From a virus: DNA of 55,952 nucleotides. The notes beneath the pieces are model-generated. The model had not been told where the DNA came from, made no database searches, and saw only the letters and a list, made by a program, of their open reading frames with translations. Both the position numbers and the translations under genes were made by a program. The stretch's first letter is position 1. Each line of letters starts with the position of its first letter. Location: positions 1 through 55,952 of the IMG/VR virus record IMGVR_UViG_3300042987_001910; one strand, 5' to 3'. This document shows, piece by piece, positions 24,135-31,289 of the stretch.

Positions 24135-24464
24135 TTACTTTCCTTCGATCATGTGCTGCAGCATGGTCAGTGCGGCGTGTTCCCATTGCGACCCGTACCG
24201 CTCCTCCCACTCGGTACGGTTGTGATGCAGGGCATCGTGGTGTTCACGGCATAAGGGGATTGCCCAGTGGTCAGGGGTCTTCGATCCCATGCCTTTGAAG
24301 CCGGCAACAACAATGTGATGCGGGTCGTCGGCCGGCGCGTTGCAGGCGCAACAGTTCAGCGTCTTCACCCAATCAAGGTACTTGCGATCCTCGATGCGAC
24401 CAAGATGTCCGGCACCGAGCGCCTCTCGGAACGTCAGCCACGGCGGAGCGATTCGCTTTACCAA
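24135..24464 (-). CDS. HNH/Ref-like nuclease (DUF968-type)
   Basis: About 109 residues from TTG 24464, which overlaps the previous stop as TTGGTAA. A longer form starting at 24536 is possible but reads through low-quality sequence. Key region: CCACNAPADDPHHI, HWAIPLCREHHDALHH, WEERYGSQWEHAALTML. The paired Cys, PHHI, and C-x-x-HH spacing matches the Ref / DUF968 group of HNH-fold nucleases that many phages place in recombination or late-control loci. Confidence 0.7.
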   Translation of the reverse strand: MVKRIAPPWLTFREALGAGHLGRIEDRKYLDWVKTLNCCACNAPADDPHHIVVAGFKGMGSKTPDHWAIPLCREHHDALHHNRTEWEERYGSQWEHAALTMLQHMIEGK

Positions 24465-24880
24465 GCGCCGCCCTTCCCACCCGCTCCACAACCACCGCCC
24501 ATGCTGCCCGCTCCGCCAGCCCCGCAGGTTCCCCACGCACCGGGCAGGCCGGGGTCAAACTCAACTGAGATCGATGCCTCTCTGCGGCGTAGCTCGGCCT
24601 CCTCCATTCGGCGACGGACGATTGCGAACGCGAGGTAAGCGACGGCACCCAACATCTCTCGCTCCCATCGTTCGTGTGTCCAGTCCTTTGCCTTCGTTGC
24701 TTCATGCGCCTTCTTTACCGCCTGCCCCAGCAGGAAGCTTTCGCCGAATCCGTCGGCGATCCACCTCCACGGTTGATCGAGAAAGTCTTGGTCATGCCCG
24801 TGCCTCTCCGCACCCTTCCCGGCTGTGACTTGTTTCATCACGTCGAGAAAGACCGACTCAAGTTTGTCGGCGTTTTTCAT
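24458..24880 (-). CDS. Phage protein of unknown function, possibly nucleotide-metabolism related
   Basis: 140 residues. The core ERHGHDQDFLDQPWRWIADGF then FLLGQAVKKAHEA and EMLGAVAYLAFAIVRRR is an all-helical layout reminiscent of small phage proteins linked to dNTP pyrophosphohydrolases. The match is weak. The last ~25 residues are Gly/Ala-rich, probably because this stretch also encodes the start of the next gene. Coupled to the DUF6321-like gene upstream. Confidence 0.45.
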   Translation of the reverse strand: MKNADKLESVFLDVMKQVTAGKGAERHGHDQDFLDQPWRWIADGFGESFLLGQAVKKAHEATKAKDWTHERWEREMLGAVAYLAFAIVRRRMEEAELRRREASISVEFDPGLPGAWGTCGAGGAGSMGGGCGAGGKGGAW

Positions 24881-24881
24881 G

Positions 24882-25130
24882 TCAGCAGTTCCACGCCTTC
24901 AGGCTCTTGTTGATGCGGCTGTTCGGATCGTTCGCCGTCTTCTTCGAGGTGAGCTTCTTCTTCATCCCTTCCATCCGGGCGCAGAAGGAATCCCTGCGCT
25001 TGCCGCCCTCGGGTTGCGGGGGCTTCAGGTTCCCGCCGGTTGCCTTGTTGTACGAGGCACGTCCCTTGGCGTTGAGTCCGCCCTTCGGATCCTTGCCTTC
25101 CTTGCGCTGCCATGCTGGCGTCTTAGCCAT
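24882..25130 (-). CDS. DUF6321-like small basic phage protein
   Basis: 82 residues from ATG 25130. The sequence KTPAWQRKEGKDPKGGLNAK, SYNKATGGNLKPPQPEGGK, RRDSFCARMEGMKKKL and the last SLKAWNC are the hallmarks of this phage family, also frequent in cyanophages. It is basic with two conserved cysteines. Function not known. Confidence 0.7.
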   Translation of the reverse strand: MAKTPAWQRKEGKDPKGGLNAKGRASYNKATGGNLKPPQPEGGKRRDSFCARMEGMKKKLTSKKTANDPNSRINKSLKAWNC

Positions 25131-25464
25131 ACGTCTTCCTTTCAAGCCGTTCGTTTGCGGACTGCGTCTGCCACACAGCGATGCCAAGCTTTGCTACCTC
25201 CAACTCCCAGCGCAGCCTCTCGCTCTGCTCGACAGACACTCGGTACGCCTCCAAGTGATCGATGAAATCCTTGGCTGCGCGTGCCTCCCTTTCCTGCGCC
25301 GCCGTGGTTTTGTGTCCGGCCTCTTCGGCCCTCTGCATCAACACGGCAAGCAAGCTCTTCTTGTACTCATCAAGGTACGACCTAGTGGCGAAAGCCGCGG
25401 CGAACTCCTCCGACTTTGCGCGTAGTTCCCCGAGTCTTCTTTCCACCTGTTCTGCTGACCACAT
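25123..25464 (-). CDS. Coiled-coil protein in the replication operon
   Basis: 113 residues, almost entirely charged helix (VERRLGELRAKSEEFAAAFA...), no cysteines. It overlaps both neighbours by a few codons. Function unknown; could act as an accessory or scaffold protein. Confidence 0.5.
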   Translation of the reverse strand: MWSAEQVERRLGELRAKSEEFAAAFATRSYLDEYKKSLLAVLMQRAEEAGHKTTAAQEREARAAKDFIDHLEAYRVSVEQSERLRWELEVAKLGIAVWQTQSANERLERKTYG

Positions 25465-25663
25465 CGAAGCTTCCCTCCGAGATTGGCACGCCGGCTGGAG
25501 ACGGTGTGCCCATCTCGAAGTCCCCCTCCTTGACGTACATGACCTTCACACCAGCGCCAAAGACCGCACGGAATTCGTCGATGACCTTCGTCATCTCCGG
25601 AAACTTCTCGCGGTTTTTGCGCCGCTCCTCCTCCGCCTGCAATTGCTTATCGACTTCAGACAT
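25382..25663 (-). CDS. Small protein following the helicase
   Basis: 93 residues. N-terminal charged helix (VDKQLQAEEERRKNREKFPE), then VFGAGVKVMYVKEGDFEMG and a basic tail ending GVRRGFRH. Its start lies inside the helicase's last codons. It overlaps the following coiled-coil gene by 83 bp. Not recognised. Confidence 0.5.
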   Translation of the reverse strand: MSEVDKQLQAEEERRKNREKFPEMTKVIDEFRAVFGAGVKVMYVKEGDFEMGTPSPAGVPISEGSFDVVSRTGGKKTRGTTRKVGGVRRGFRH

Positions 25664-26579
25664 TGACGGGCAACCTCAAGTCGCGGTGCGTCACCAGTCG
25701 TTCGCTCGTATCGTGGTACACGCCTACCTGCGACGAGACCCACAGCCCGATCTTTCCCTCCCACCCGTAGTGCCGGTTCTTGTCGACAACGAGGATCGCG
25801 TCCGGGTGTGAGTCGTCGACTGGTTTGTTGGCGCGTTTGTCGAACTCTTTCTTTTTGTTCCGCCACACCATGAAGACGTAGTCCGCCTGATCCACGACGG
25901 TTCCCGACCCGCGCGCGTCGTACTTGCCGGGAAGCTGTGATTCATCTGCCGGCTTGCGCGAGTGGTGGATGATGTGGATGTGCAGATCGAAGTCGCGCGC
26001 GAGGTTGCACAGCGCGTCCATGAATTTCTTCTGCGCGGTGTAGTCGTCCTCGGCGAGGCCAACCTTCAGCAGCGAGTCGAGCACGAAGTGCTGGACGCCG
26101 AGCTTCGCCCGGCAGTAGCGGATGATGGCGAGGAGTTCCTCGCGGTCGACCGTGCCTTGCTGGTCGTAGATGAAGAGCTTCTTGTCTGACCAGCGCAGGA
26201 ACTGGTCGGTCGTTGCGGGGCTCGGGGTTTGCGTGCCGACGGCTTGCCGCAGCATCCGCTTGAGCGTGTCCTCCGGGCGCATCTCCATCGAGGCGATGCA
26301 CACCGTCTGCCCCTGCGACATGAAGTCGAGCATGACGTAGCTGGTGAGTAGGCTCTTGCCGTGCCCGTTCATGCCGATCCACAGGCTGACCTGCCCACCG
26401 GGGAAACGAATCTGGTCGTACTTCTTCCACGGCAGGAAGGCACCGCGCTCCTTCCACGTCAAGTCGTACAACTCCCGATGCAGGAGATCGCGGAAGTTCG
26501 CGCTGCTCCGCACCCGGCCCGCAGTGGTCGGCTCCTTCAGGTACTCCTTGAAGTCCACGTCGTCGGCGGTAAGGATCAT
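25656..26579 (-). CDS. Replicative DNA helicase, DnaB/SF4 RecA-fold
   Basis: 307 residues. Walker A GMNGHGKS (69-76), an H1-adjacent CIASMEM strand with Glu, Walker B HFVLDSLLKV (Asp168), HIIHHSRKP, then a Gly/Ser loop YDARGSGTVVDQAD typical of SF4 helicases, and LVVDKNRHYG near the end. There is no primase domain, so it is the motor half only. It is expected to form a hexamer on the lagging strand template, recruited by the DUF1376-type initiator two genes upstream. Start overlaps the previous stop as ATGA-type coupling. Confidence 0.85.
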   Translation of the reverse strand: MILTADDVDFKEYLKEPTTAGRVRSSANFRDLLHRELYDLTWKERGAFLPWKKYDQIRFPGGQVSLWIGMNGHGKSLLTSYVMLDFMSQGQTVCIASMEMRPEDTLKRMLRQAVGTQTPSPATTDQFLRWSDKKLFIYDQQGTVDREELLAIIRYCRAKLGVQHFVLDSLLKVGLAEDDYTAQKKFMDALCNLARDFDLHIHIIHHSRKPADESQLPGKYDARGSGTVVDQADYVFMVWRNKKKEFDKRANKPVDDSHPDAILVVDKNRHYGWEGKIGLWVSSQVGVYHDTSERLVTHRDLRLPVNV

Positions 26580-26965
26580 TGCCCCAACCCCGCGAACGCC
26601 CGGTGCTCACTCACTGTCATATTGAACATGGCGTAGTCAACCCCCTCCATTACTACCCACCCCCGCTGTTTGTCGGCGCGCCACAAAAACGCCTGCGCCA
26701 GACCCTTGTGCTTCTGGTCAAGGAGCAAGCGCGCGATGACGCGCGCCGTCAGTTTTGTCTGTTCGTCGAACACGACGAGCACTTCCAGTCCTAGCGCCCA
26801 CCGCCAGTCGAAGTGCCGAGGGTCTTCCCCAACCGGGAAAACAACGACGGGGTTCCCCTCGTTTGGCAGACCACCTACGGTGGAGACCAACACCAACTCA
26901 TCCGGTCGTTTCCCATAGAGCCGGGCTTGGTGGATTGGGTACGCCCCAGTCGGCAGCGGCCTCAT
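26576..26965 (-). CDS. Small replication-operon protein, unknown function
   Basis: 129 residues, beta-rich (ELVLVSTVGGL, PVVVFPVGEDP, WALGLEVLVVFD) then a helix-rich end. It lies between initiator and helicase genes and is coupled to both by ATGA overlaps. This position often holds helicase-loading or accessory proteins, but nothing in the sequence proves that role. Confidence 0.55.
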   Translation of the reverse strand: MRPLPTGAYPIHQARLYGKRPDELVLVSTVGGLPNEGNPVVVFPVGEDPRHFDWRWALGLEVLVVFDEQTKLTARVIARLLLDQKHKGLAQAFLWRADKQRGWVVMEGVDYAMFNMTVSEHRAFAGLGQ

Positions 26966-27642
26966 GCCAGCCCCTCAAACACCGAAGCTTTGTCCAGCCC
27001 CGGCTGCGCCTTTTTGGCACGGGGCTTGTCTGTGCCAGCCCGCTGCATCCAGCCGTTGAGAAACTTTCCCCACAACTTTCGCCCTGCCCGCGTCTTGTGC
27101 GGGTTGTTGATGACCCACGCCCTTGCCTTCGCCAACTCCTGCCGGACATCGATGTCCGGGTTGGCCTCCTCCCAAACCGGGATCATGGGTTCGGTGTCGG
27201 CCCAGTCCTGCGTGCCCCAGTCAAAGACGGGGCGCGCAAGAGGTTTTGTTTTTTCTTTTTGTGTATGTGATTGTGATTGTGTATGCACCTGCATCTCAGG
27301 TGCAGATGCATTTGCATCAATCTGCGACCACCGGCTTGCCGCTGCAGCCGCCCTTACATCCCTGATTTTCTTAGACTTCTCAAGCTCTGCGTCGATTCTT
27401 GGGTGCGCAAAACGGCTACTATCAATCGACACAAAAAAGCGACGAATGATCGACCAGTTTCTGTTCCATGAGCGAGCCGGACAGCGGCTGATATTTCGCA
27501 AAGCTTTCTCGTCCGCCGGCAAGCTGCCGGTCTGCCAATAGTGTGCGATCAATAGGAGGTACATCCCGTGCTGCTCCGCAGTAAGGTGCTGCGTGTCCGC
27601 GAGGTAATCCCCCCAGTAGATCGGCATCCAAGCCCGAGCCAT
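26962..27642 (-). CDS. DUF1376-type replication initiation protein
   Basis: 226 residues from ATG 27642, preceded by GGAGG. Residues 1-95 are the DUF1376/YdaU-like winged-helix domain (WMPIYWGDYLADTQHLTAEQ, HGMYLLLIAHYW, PADEKALRNI). Residues ~110-140 are a low-complexity Gln/Ser/Thr/Lys linker whose DNA has inverted repeats and an A-rich tract. The C-terminal ~80 residues form a second helical domain (ARAWVINNPHKTRAGRKLWG). Proteins of this type precede helicases in many phages and are thought to open the origin, like lambda O. Confidence 0.8.
   Translation of the reverse strand: MARAWMPIYWGDYLADTQHLTAEQHGMYLLLIAHYWQTGSLPADEKALRNISRCPARSWNRNWSIIRRFFVSIDSSRFAHPRIDAELEKSKKIRDVRAAAAASRWSQIDANASAPEMQVHTQSQSHTQKEKTKPLARPVFDWGTQDWADTEPMIPVWEEANPDIDVRQELAKARAWVINNPHKTRAGRKLWGKFLNGWMQRAGTDKPRAKKAQPGLDKASVFEGLA
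27240..27320 (-). other. Candidate replication origin inside the initiator gene
   Basis: GCACCTG-CATCT-CAGGTGC (27285-27303) is a perfect inverted repeat. GATGCA/TGCATC units cluster beside it, then CACAAT repeats and an A-rich tract on the minus strand (27242-27262) that is unusual in this GC-rich genome. It encodes the low-complexity linker of the initiator. The layout is that of the lambda origin within gene O: repeats next to an AT-rich segment. Confidence 0.45.
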
Positions 27643-27691
27643 CCCCCTGCCTCCAAAAAAACTTTCGCGCAGCCTACCTACGCGCCCGCCG

Positions 27692-27731
27692 CCGGTCAAT
27701 ACTTGACACGTTATGTGCCCGTGTTGACCGG
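27692..27731. promoter_or_regulatory. Candidate operator between the two replication/recombination operons
   Basis: GTCAA-TAC-TTGAC (27695-27707) is a small perfect palindrome. CCGGTCAA (27692-27699) and TTGACCGG (27724-27731) form a wider inverted repeat around it. On the minus strand TTGACC here, with 17 bp to TAGGCT, is a weak promoter toward the initiator, so a regulator bound here could block it. No cognate protein is identified. Confidence 0.4.
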
Positions 27732-27811
27732 TGTTGTTTAATGTTTGTCTTATGATTTTAAGCCGTTTGTCGCCGGGCACGGTAACTTCGCATATTTTTG
27801 CAAGTTGCCTG

Positions 27812-27841
27812 TTGACGCAGGTGAAAGTTGCCGGTTACGAT
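27812..27841 (+). promoter_or_regulatory. Candidate sigma70 promoter of the recombination operon
   Basis: TTGACG (27812-27817), an 18-bp spacer, TACGAT (27836-27841). It matches 5/6 at both boxes and points to the gene at 27868, which has an AAGGAGG Shine-Dalgarno. Confidence 0.55.
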
Positions 27842-27867
27842 TAGACCACGTTCTCAAGGAGGGGGCC

Positions 27868-27996
27868 ATGACGGAGCAGGAAAAGAGGGCGGTCACCGAT
27901 GCGCTCATGCGCATCGTGATCGGGACGGCGACCGTGGCAGACGCGAGGCTCCTCGCCGCTGCGGTCAACATCGACTGGGAGGAGATTTCGCAATGA
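27868..27996 (+). CDS. Small helical leader protein of the recombination operon
   Basis: 42 residues (MTEQEKRAVTDALMRIVIGT...), helical. Strong AAGGAGGGGG precedes ATG, and ATGA overlap couples it to the annealing protein. Function unknown. Confidence 0.55.
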   Translation: MTEQEKRAVTDALMRIVIGTATVADARLLAAAVNIDWEEISQ

Positions 27997-28745
27997 GCAA
28001 CCTTGCCCTGTGGGAGCAGGTGCAGACGCCGGACCCCGCGTACACGAAGAGCTTCACCCGCGGCGGCGGGTTCTCCGGCACCGCCATCAACGCGACGTGG
28101 CTGGTCAAGCGCGCGACCGAGGTGTGGGGACCGATGGGTCTCAACTGGGGCATCACCATCTGCGAGGAGAAGATCCTCGAAGGTGCGCCCTTCTCGCTCG
28201 GCGACGGGCAGATCGCCCACGAGAAGATCCACTGCATCCGCGTTGACCTTTGGTATCCGGCCGGCGAACAGCGCGGAGTGGTCACCCAGTTCGGGCAGAC
28301 CACCTTCGTTGGGCGGAACAAGCACGGCTGTTTCACCGACGAAGAAGCCCCCAAGAAATCACTGACCGACGCAATGACTAAGGCGCTCTCGCTCTTGGGC
28401 TTTGCCGCCGACGTTCACATGGGCAAGTTCGACGACAACAAGTACGTCAACAGCGCGCGTGAGAAATACGTCGCAGAGGAGACCGACAAGGTGCGTCAGG
28501 CGCGGGTGGCGGAACTCAGCGAGATGTTCAAGTCAGCGACAACGCTTGACGAGTTGGCAGCTGCGTGGGGATCGCTTACAGGGGAGGAGCAGAAATGGAT
28601 GGCGGGGCTGAAGGACGCGCGGAAGGCAACCCTCACCAGCGCACCGATGAATGGAGAAAGCAGCGAGAAGGCAAGCTCACAGCGTCCTCGTTCGGCGAGG
28701 CGCTCGGGCTCGTCGGAAGCTGGCAGCGTTGCTACCGCCGGCTGA
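27993..28745 (+). CDS. Probable single-strand annealing recombinase (Rad52-superfamily type)
   Basis: 250 residues from ATG 27993. The N-terminal two thirds has the pattern LVKRATEVWGPMGLNWGITI, EQRGVVTQFGQTTFVGRN, KKSLTDAMTKALSLLGFAAD and GKFDDNKYV, seen in phage Rad52/Sak-like annealing proteins. The C-terminal ~90 residues are helical then disordered. It is followed by a YqaJ exonuclease, the standard partner in two-component phage recombination (annealing protein plus exonuclease, as Beta/Exo). Exact superfamily needs a profile search. Confidence 0.65.
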   Translation: MSNLALWEQVQTPDPAYTKSFTRGGGFSGTAINATWLVKRATEVWGPMGLNWGITICEEKILEGAPFSLGDGQIAHEKIHCIRVDLWYPAGEQRGVVTQFGQTTFVGRNKHGCFTDEEAPKKSLTDAMTKALSLLGFAADVHMGKFDDNKYVNSAREKYVAEETDKVRQARVAELSEMFKSATTLDELAAAWGSLTGEEQKWMAGLKDARKATLTSAPMNGESSEKASSQRPRSARRSGSSEAGSVATAG

Positions 28746-29227
28746 CGGGGCGCGAGGTGTTCGAGGGCAACGAAGCCACGCAGTACGGCACCGACCATGA
28801 GCCGGTGGCGTTGGAGGCGTACCGTGCGTGCACGCTCACCTCAATCGGACAGGTTGGGTTCGTGCCGCACCCGAGCATCGACTGGCTCGGCGGTTCACCC
28901 GATGCGCTGGCGACTGACCGGGTGGTCGAGATCAAGTGCCCGTTCTCGGGCAAGGTCTACGAAGTCGTGCCCGGTCACTACATGGCGCAGTGCCAAGGGT
29001 TGATGGAGGTTGTGCGCCTTCCGCGCTGCGACCTTGCGGTGTGGACGCCGGGGATGATGCGCGTGTTCACCATCGAGCGCAGCCCGGAGTACTGGGCATG
29101 GATGTATCCAAAGCTTGCGGAGTTCTGGGCGTACGTTCAGGCGGATGTTGAACCGCCCCGCGCCAAGAAAGACCAGTTCGACTTCTCCGCGCTTGTTACG
29201 GAGGTGAAGGACTATGGACTGGTTTGA
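28595..29227 (+). CDS. YqaJ/lambda-type alkaline exonuclease
   Basis: 210 residues from ATG 28595, chosen for the strong GGGGAGGAG 6 bp upstream. HQRTDEWRKQREGKLTASSF opens the fold, Glu69 follows in YGTDHEPVALEAY, Asp103 in LGGSPDAL, Glu112-x-Lys114 in VEIKCPF, and Gln132 in HYMAQCQGLMEV. These are the catalytic positions of the YqaJ/lambda exonuclease family. The 5' end overlaps the annealing gene by 151 bp in another frame, so the two products are made in tandem. Confidence 0.88.
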   Translation: MDGGAEGRAEGNPHQRTDEWRKQREGKLTASSFGEALGLVGSWQRCYRRLTGREVFEGNEATQYGTDHEPVALEAYRACTLTSIGQVGFVPHPSIDWLGGSPDALATDRVVEIKCPFSGKVYEVVPGHYMAQCQGLMEVVRLPRCDLAVWTPGMMRVFTIERSPEYWAWMYPKLAEFWAYVQADVEPPRAKKDQFDFSALVTEVKDYGLV

Positions 29228-29405
29228 AGAACAGAAGGCAATCGCCGCGCGGCAGATCGCTGCGATGACGAGCGACCATGCGCACAAAACCTACGAGCAC
29301 AGCCTTGAGGAGACGGTGCGTAGCCTAATGAGCAAGCTTGACGAGCGTGATCTAGAGATCGCTCGTCTCAGAGAGTTGATCACCAACCTGACGAAGGAGG
29401 ACTAG
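29214..29405 (+). CDS. Small charged helical protein
   Basis: 63 residues (MDWFEEQKAIAARQIAAMTS...), probably a coiled coil. Starts inside the last codons of the exonuclease with GGAGGTGAAGG upstream. Possibly an accessory to the recombination pair; function unknown. Confidence 0.55.
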   Translation: MDWFEEQKAIAARQIAAMTSDHAHKTYEHSLEETVRSLMSKLDERDLEIARLRELITNLTKED

Positions 29406-29407
29406 CA

Positions 29408-29653
29408 GTGGATCAGTACGTTATGAAAGAGAACACCGGCAGCCTGTTCCGTGCCGAGAAGGAAAGCGACAAGCATCCCGACTACACGGGCCGGATCGAC
29501 GTGAACGGGACGCTCTTCTACTTGAGCGCGTGGCTGAACGAGAGCAAGACCGGGAAGAAGTACCTCGCCCTCCGGGTCTCCGAGGCGCGTGGCGACAAGC
29601 CGGCTGCGCCCGCTCCGCGTAAGCAGGAAGAGAAAGAAGACCTGCCCTTCTAA
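29408..29653 (+). CDS. Small SSB-like protein with acidic C-terminal tip
   Basis: 81 residues from GTG 29408 with AAGGAGG upstream. Compact beta-rich body (NTGSLFRAEKESDKHPDYTG, LFYLSAWLNESKTGKKYLAL). It ends EEKEDLPF, resembling the DDIPF-type tail of single-stranded DNA-binding proteins. Position next to the exonuclease and annealing genes supports a DNA-binding role. Not a canonical OB-fold SSB length. Confidence 0.5.
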   Translation: MDQYVMKENTGSLFRAEKESDKHPDYTGRIDVNGTLFYLSAWLNESKTGKKYLALRVSEARGDKPAAPAPRKQEEKEDLPF

Positions 29654-29680
29654 CGTAGTCCAATAGAGGCACGAAGCCCG

Positions 29681-29902
29681 ATGATCGCAATTGAGAAAGA
29701 CAAGCCGCTCCCGCCTATCTGGCGCAAGTACCCGTTTGCGGATATGCAAGCAGGGGACTCGTTCTGGGTTCCGCAAGGGGACAACGCGGCACGAACCTCA
29801 CACAACCTAGTCTCCGCCGCTAGCTCCCACGGGAGGCGCAAGAACAAACGCTTCTCGGTGCGCCGGGACGGGGACGGATTCCGGGTGTGGAGGATTGAGT
29901 GA
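29681..29902 (+). CDS. Small phage protein (DUF7303-like)
   Basis: 73 residues: PFADMQAGDSFWVPQGD, SHGRRKNKRFSVRRD and DGFRVWRIE match a short phage family recognised by the MxxGDSF and RVWR ends. Basic. Function unknown; stop overlaps the next start. Confidence 0.6.
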   Translation: MIAIEKDKPLPPIWRKYPFADMQAGDSFWVPQGDNAARTSHNLVSAASSHGRRKNKRFSVRRDGDGFRVWRIE

Positions 29903-30414
29903 TGTGGTGGGCCATTGCCGACTTCCTCGTTGGGCCGGTCGGTAGATGGCTCGCCCTTCTCTCTGCGTTTGCCCTGACGGGAGCCGTCGGTTTTATTAAG
30001 GGCATCGAGTATCAGGAGGGCAAGAGGGCGCGTGCCGAGGTGCAGCTGCTCACGCAGCGCGTCGAGGTCATCAAGAAGGTCGCCGTAGGTCAGGAGAAGA
30101 TTTCACAAGCGTACGAGAAAGGCAGGGCTGAACGTGAAGCGGAATTCAACAAACTCCACGCCGAGTATGAACAGAACATTCGTTCTGTCCTCTCCTCTCT
30201 TCCTGATAGCTGCACTTGGAATGACGGCGTTATCGGGTTGCTCAACCGCGCGCGTCAAGCCGGACGACCTGCCGCCAATCCCAGCAAATCTAATGACGCC
30301 GTGCCCGCCCCTCGATCCGCTTACAGATGGGAAACCGGAGTCGGTGGCCCGTCAGATGCTGGCGGACGCGAGGGCGTACTTGGACTGCAAAGACAAGCAC
30401 AGGCTGTTGACTGA
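29902..30414 (+). CDS. Inner-membrane spanin (Rz-like)
   Basis: 170 residues from ATG 29902 (a GTG lies three bases earlier). One N-terminal membrane helix (LALLSAFALTGAVGFI) is followed by a long periplasmic helix (RAEVQLLTQRVEVIKKVAVG...). The rest becomes Pro/Gly/Arg-rich, where the gene overlaps its partner. The nested reading frame encodes a lipoprotein, the diagnostic Rz/Rz1 layout. Spanins fuse inner and outer membranes at the last step of lysis of Gram-negative hosts. Confidence 0.8.
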   Translation: MWWAIADFLVGPVGRWLALLSAFALTGAVGFIKGIEYQEGKRARAEVQLLTQRVEVIKKVAVGQEKISQAYEKGRAEREAEFNKLHAEYEQNIRSVLSSLPDSCTWNDGVIGLLNRARQAGRPAANPSKSNDAVPAPRSAYRWETGVGGPSDAGGREGVLGLQRQAQAVD

Positions 30415-30457
30415 AACCGTGAAGTTCCGCGAACAAATTCTGAACAAGGGAGAGTAA
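30167..30457 (+). CDS. Outer-membrane spanin lipoprotein (Rz1-like), nested in Rz
   Basis: 96 residues from ATG 30167, largely inside the Rz-like gene in another frame. Signal MNRTFVLSSPLFLIAALGMT, then lipobox LSGC, and a short Pro-rich mature part (DDLPPIPANLMTPCPPLDPL). A 3' extension runs past the Rz stop. This is typical of an o-spanin. The pair is separated by more than 20 kb from holin and endolysin. Confidence 0.8.
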   Translation: MNRTFVLSSPLFLIAALGMTALSGCSTARVKPDDLPPIPANLMTPCPPLDPLTDGKPESVARQMLADARAYLDCKDKHRLLTETVKFREQILNKGE

Positions 30458-30462
30458 CCAAA

Positions 30463-31131
30463 GTGAAGACGATTGTCGCCGTAACTGCAGTGCTTGCGCT
30501 TGGCGGGTGCGCCACCACCAACAAGGATTACCTAGCCATGCTCACCGCTCAACAAGCGGTGGCAACGCAGAACGCCGAGGCGGTGAGGGCCCGGTTCAAC
30601 GCGATGGCGCAGATCGCCCAGACCGGGGACGCCTCCTCTCGCACCGCCGCCGTGATGGCGATGGCAATGGTGCAGACCCCGCAAGTCAACCTGCCACCGC
30701 CACCCGAGAGCGAGGTGTTCAAGTGGGCGTCGGTTCTGGTCCCGGCGATCACCAACCTTGGCGCGAACTTCTTCACCTACCGGCTTGGGGCGATCAACTC
30801 CAACAACGCCGCCAGCACGACCACGGCGGCGTACAACACGTTTGGCTCTATTGCGACCGCCGGATTTAATTCAAACGCCACGATTGCCGGGTTCATCCAA
30901 GCGCCGCAGGCGAACGTGACCACGACGACGACAACGAACAACACGACAAACAACACGTCGAACCAGACCACGTCCAACGCGACGACGAACACGACGAACA
31001 CCACGAACAGCAACAACACGACGCGCACCTGCCAAGGCGGCAGCGGGGCTACTGGCGGGGCTGGCGGCAGCGGGACAACGACCGGAGGTTCGGGTGCTCC
31101 GGGCGGCACCGGTGGTGGAGCGAACTGCTAG
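30463..31131 (+). CDS. Thr/Asn-rich lipoprotein
   Basis: 222 residues from GTG 30463. Signal peptide and lipobox LALGGC at residues 12-17. A helical part (~20-70) is followed by a second hydrophobic segment (FKWASVLVPAITNLGANFFT). About 148-190 is almost only Thr and Asn. The C terminus is Gly-rich and ends in Cys. It follows the spanins and may be a further envelope protein, for example for lysis or superinfection exclusion. That role is speculative. Confidence 0.65.
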   Translation: MKTIVAVTAVLALGGCATTNKDYLAMLTAQQAVATQNAEAVRARFNAMAQIAQTGDASSRTAAVMAMAMVQTPQVNLPPPPESEVFKWASVLVPAITNLGANFFTYRLGAINSNNAASTTTAAYNTFGSIATAGFNSNATIAGFIQAPQANVTTTTTTNNTTNNTSNQTTSNATTNTTNTTNSNNTTRTCQGGSGATGGAGGSGTTTGGSGAPGGTGGGANC

Positions 31132-31289
31132 TGAGGGATGTTTCCAAATGCAGCGGAGACGGGTGCGCGATTCGCGACTACTGCCAACGCTTCACGTCTC
31201 CAGCTGTCGAGTGGCAGGTGTGGTTTGCCCGCGCGCCGCATGATGGTAAGTCGTGCCTGTGGATTATCCCAACAAAGGTTGACAAATGA
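31131..31289 (+). CDS. Small Cys-rich protein, first of a pair
   Basis: 52 residues from GTG 31131, whose G is the last base of the lipoprotein TAG. N-terminal KCSGDGCAIRDYCQRF holds three cysteines, with a fourth in GKSCLWI. The layout is the same as in the next gene (CRGSGCPLTRSCFR). Likely a small metal-binding protein of a type common in phage accessory regions. Confidence 0.6.
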   Translation: MRDVSKCSGDGCAIRDYCQRFTSPAVEWQVWFARAPHDGKSCLWIIPTKVDK

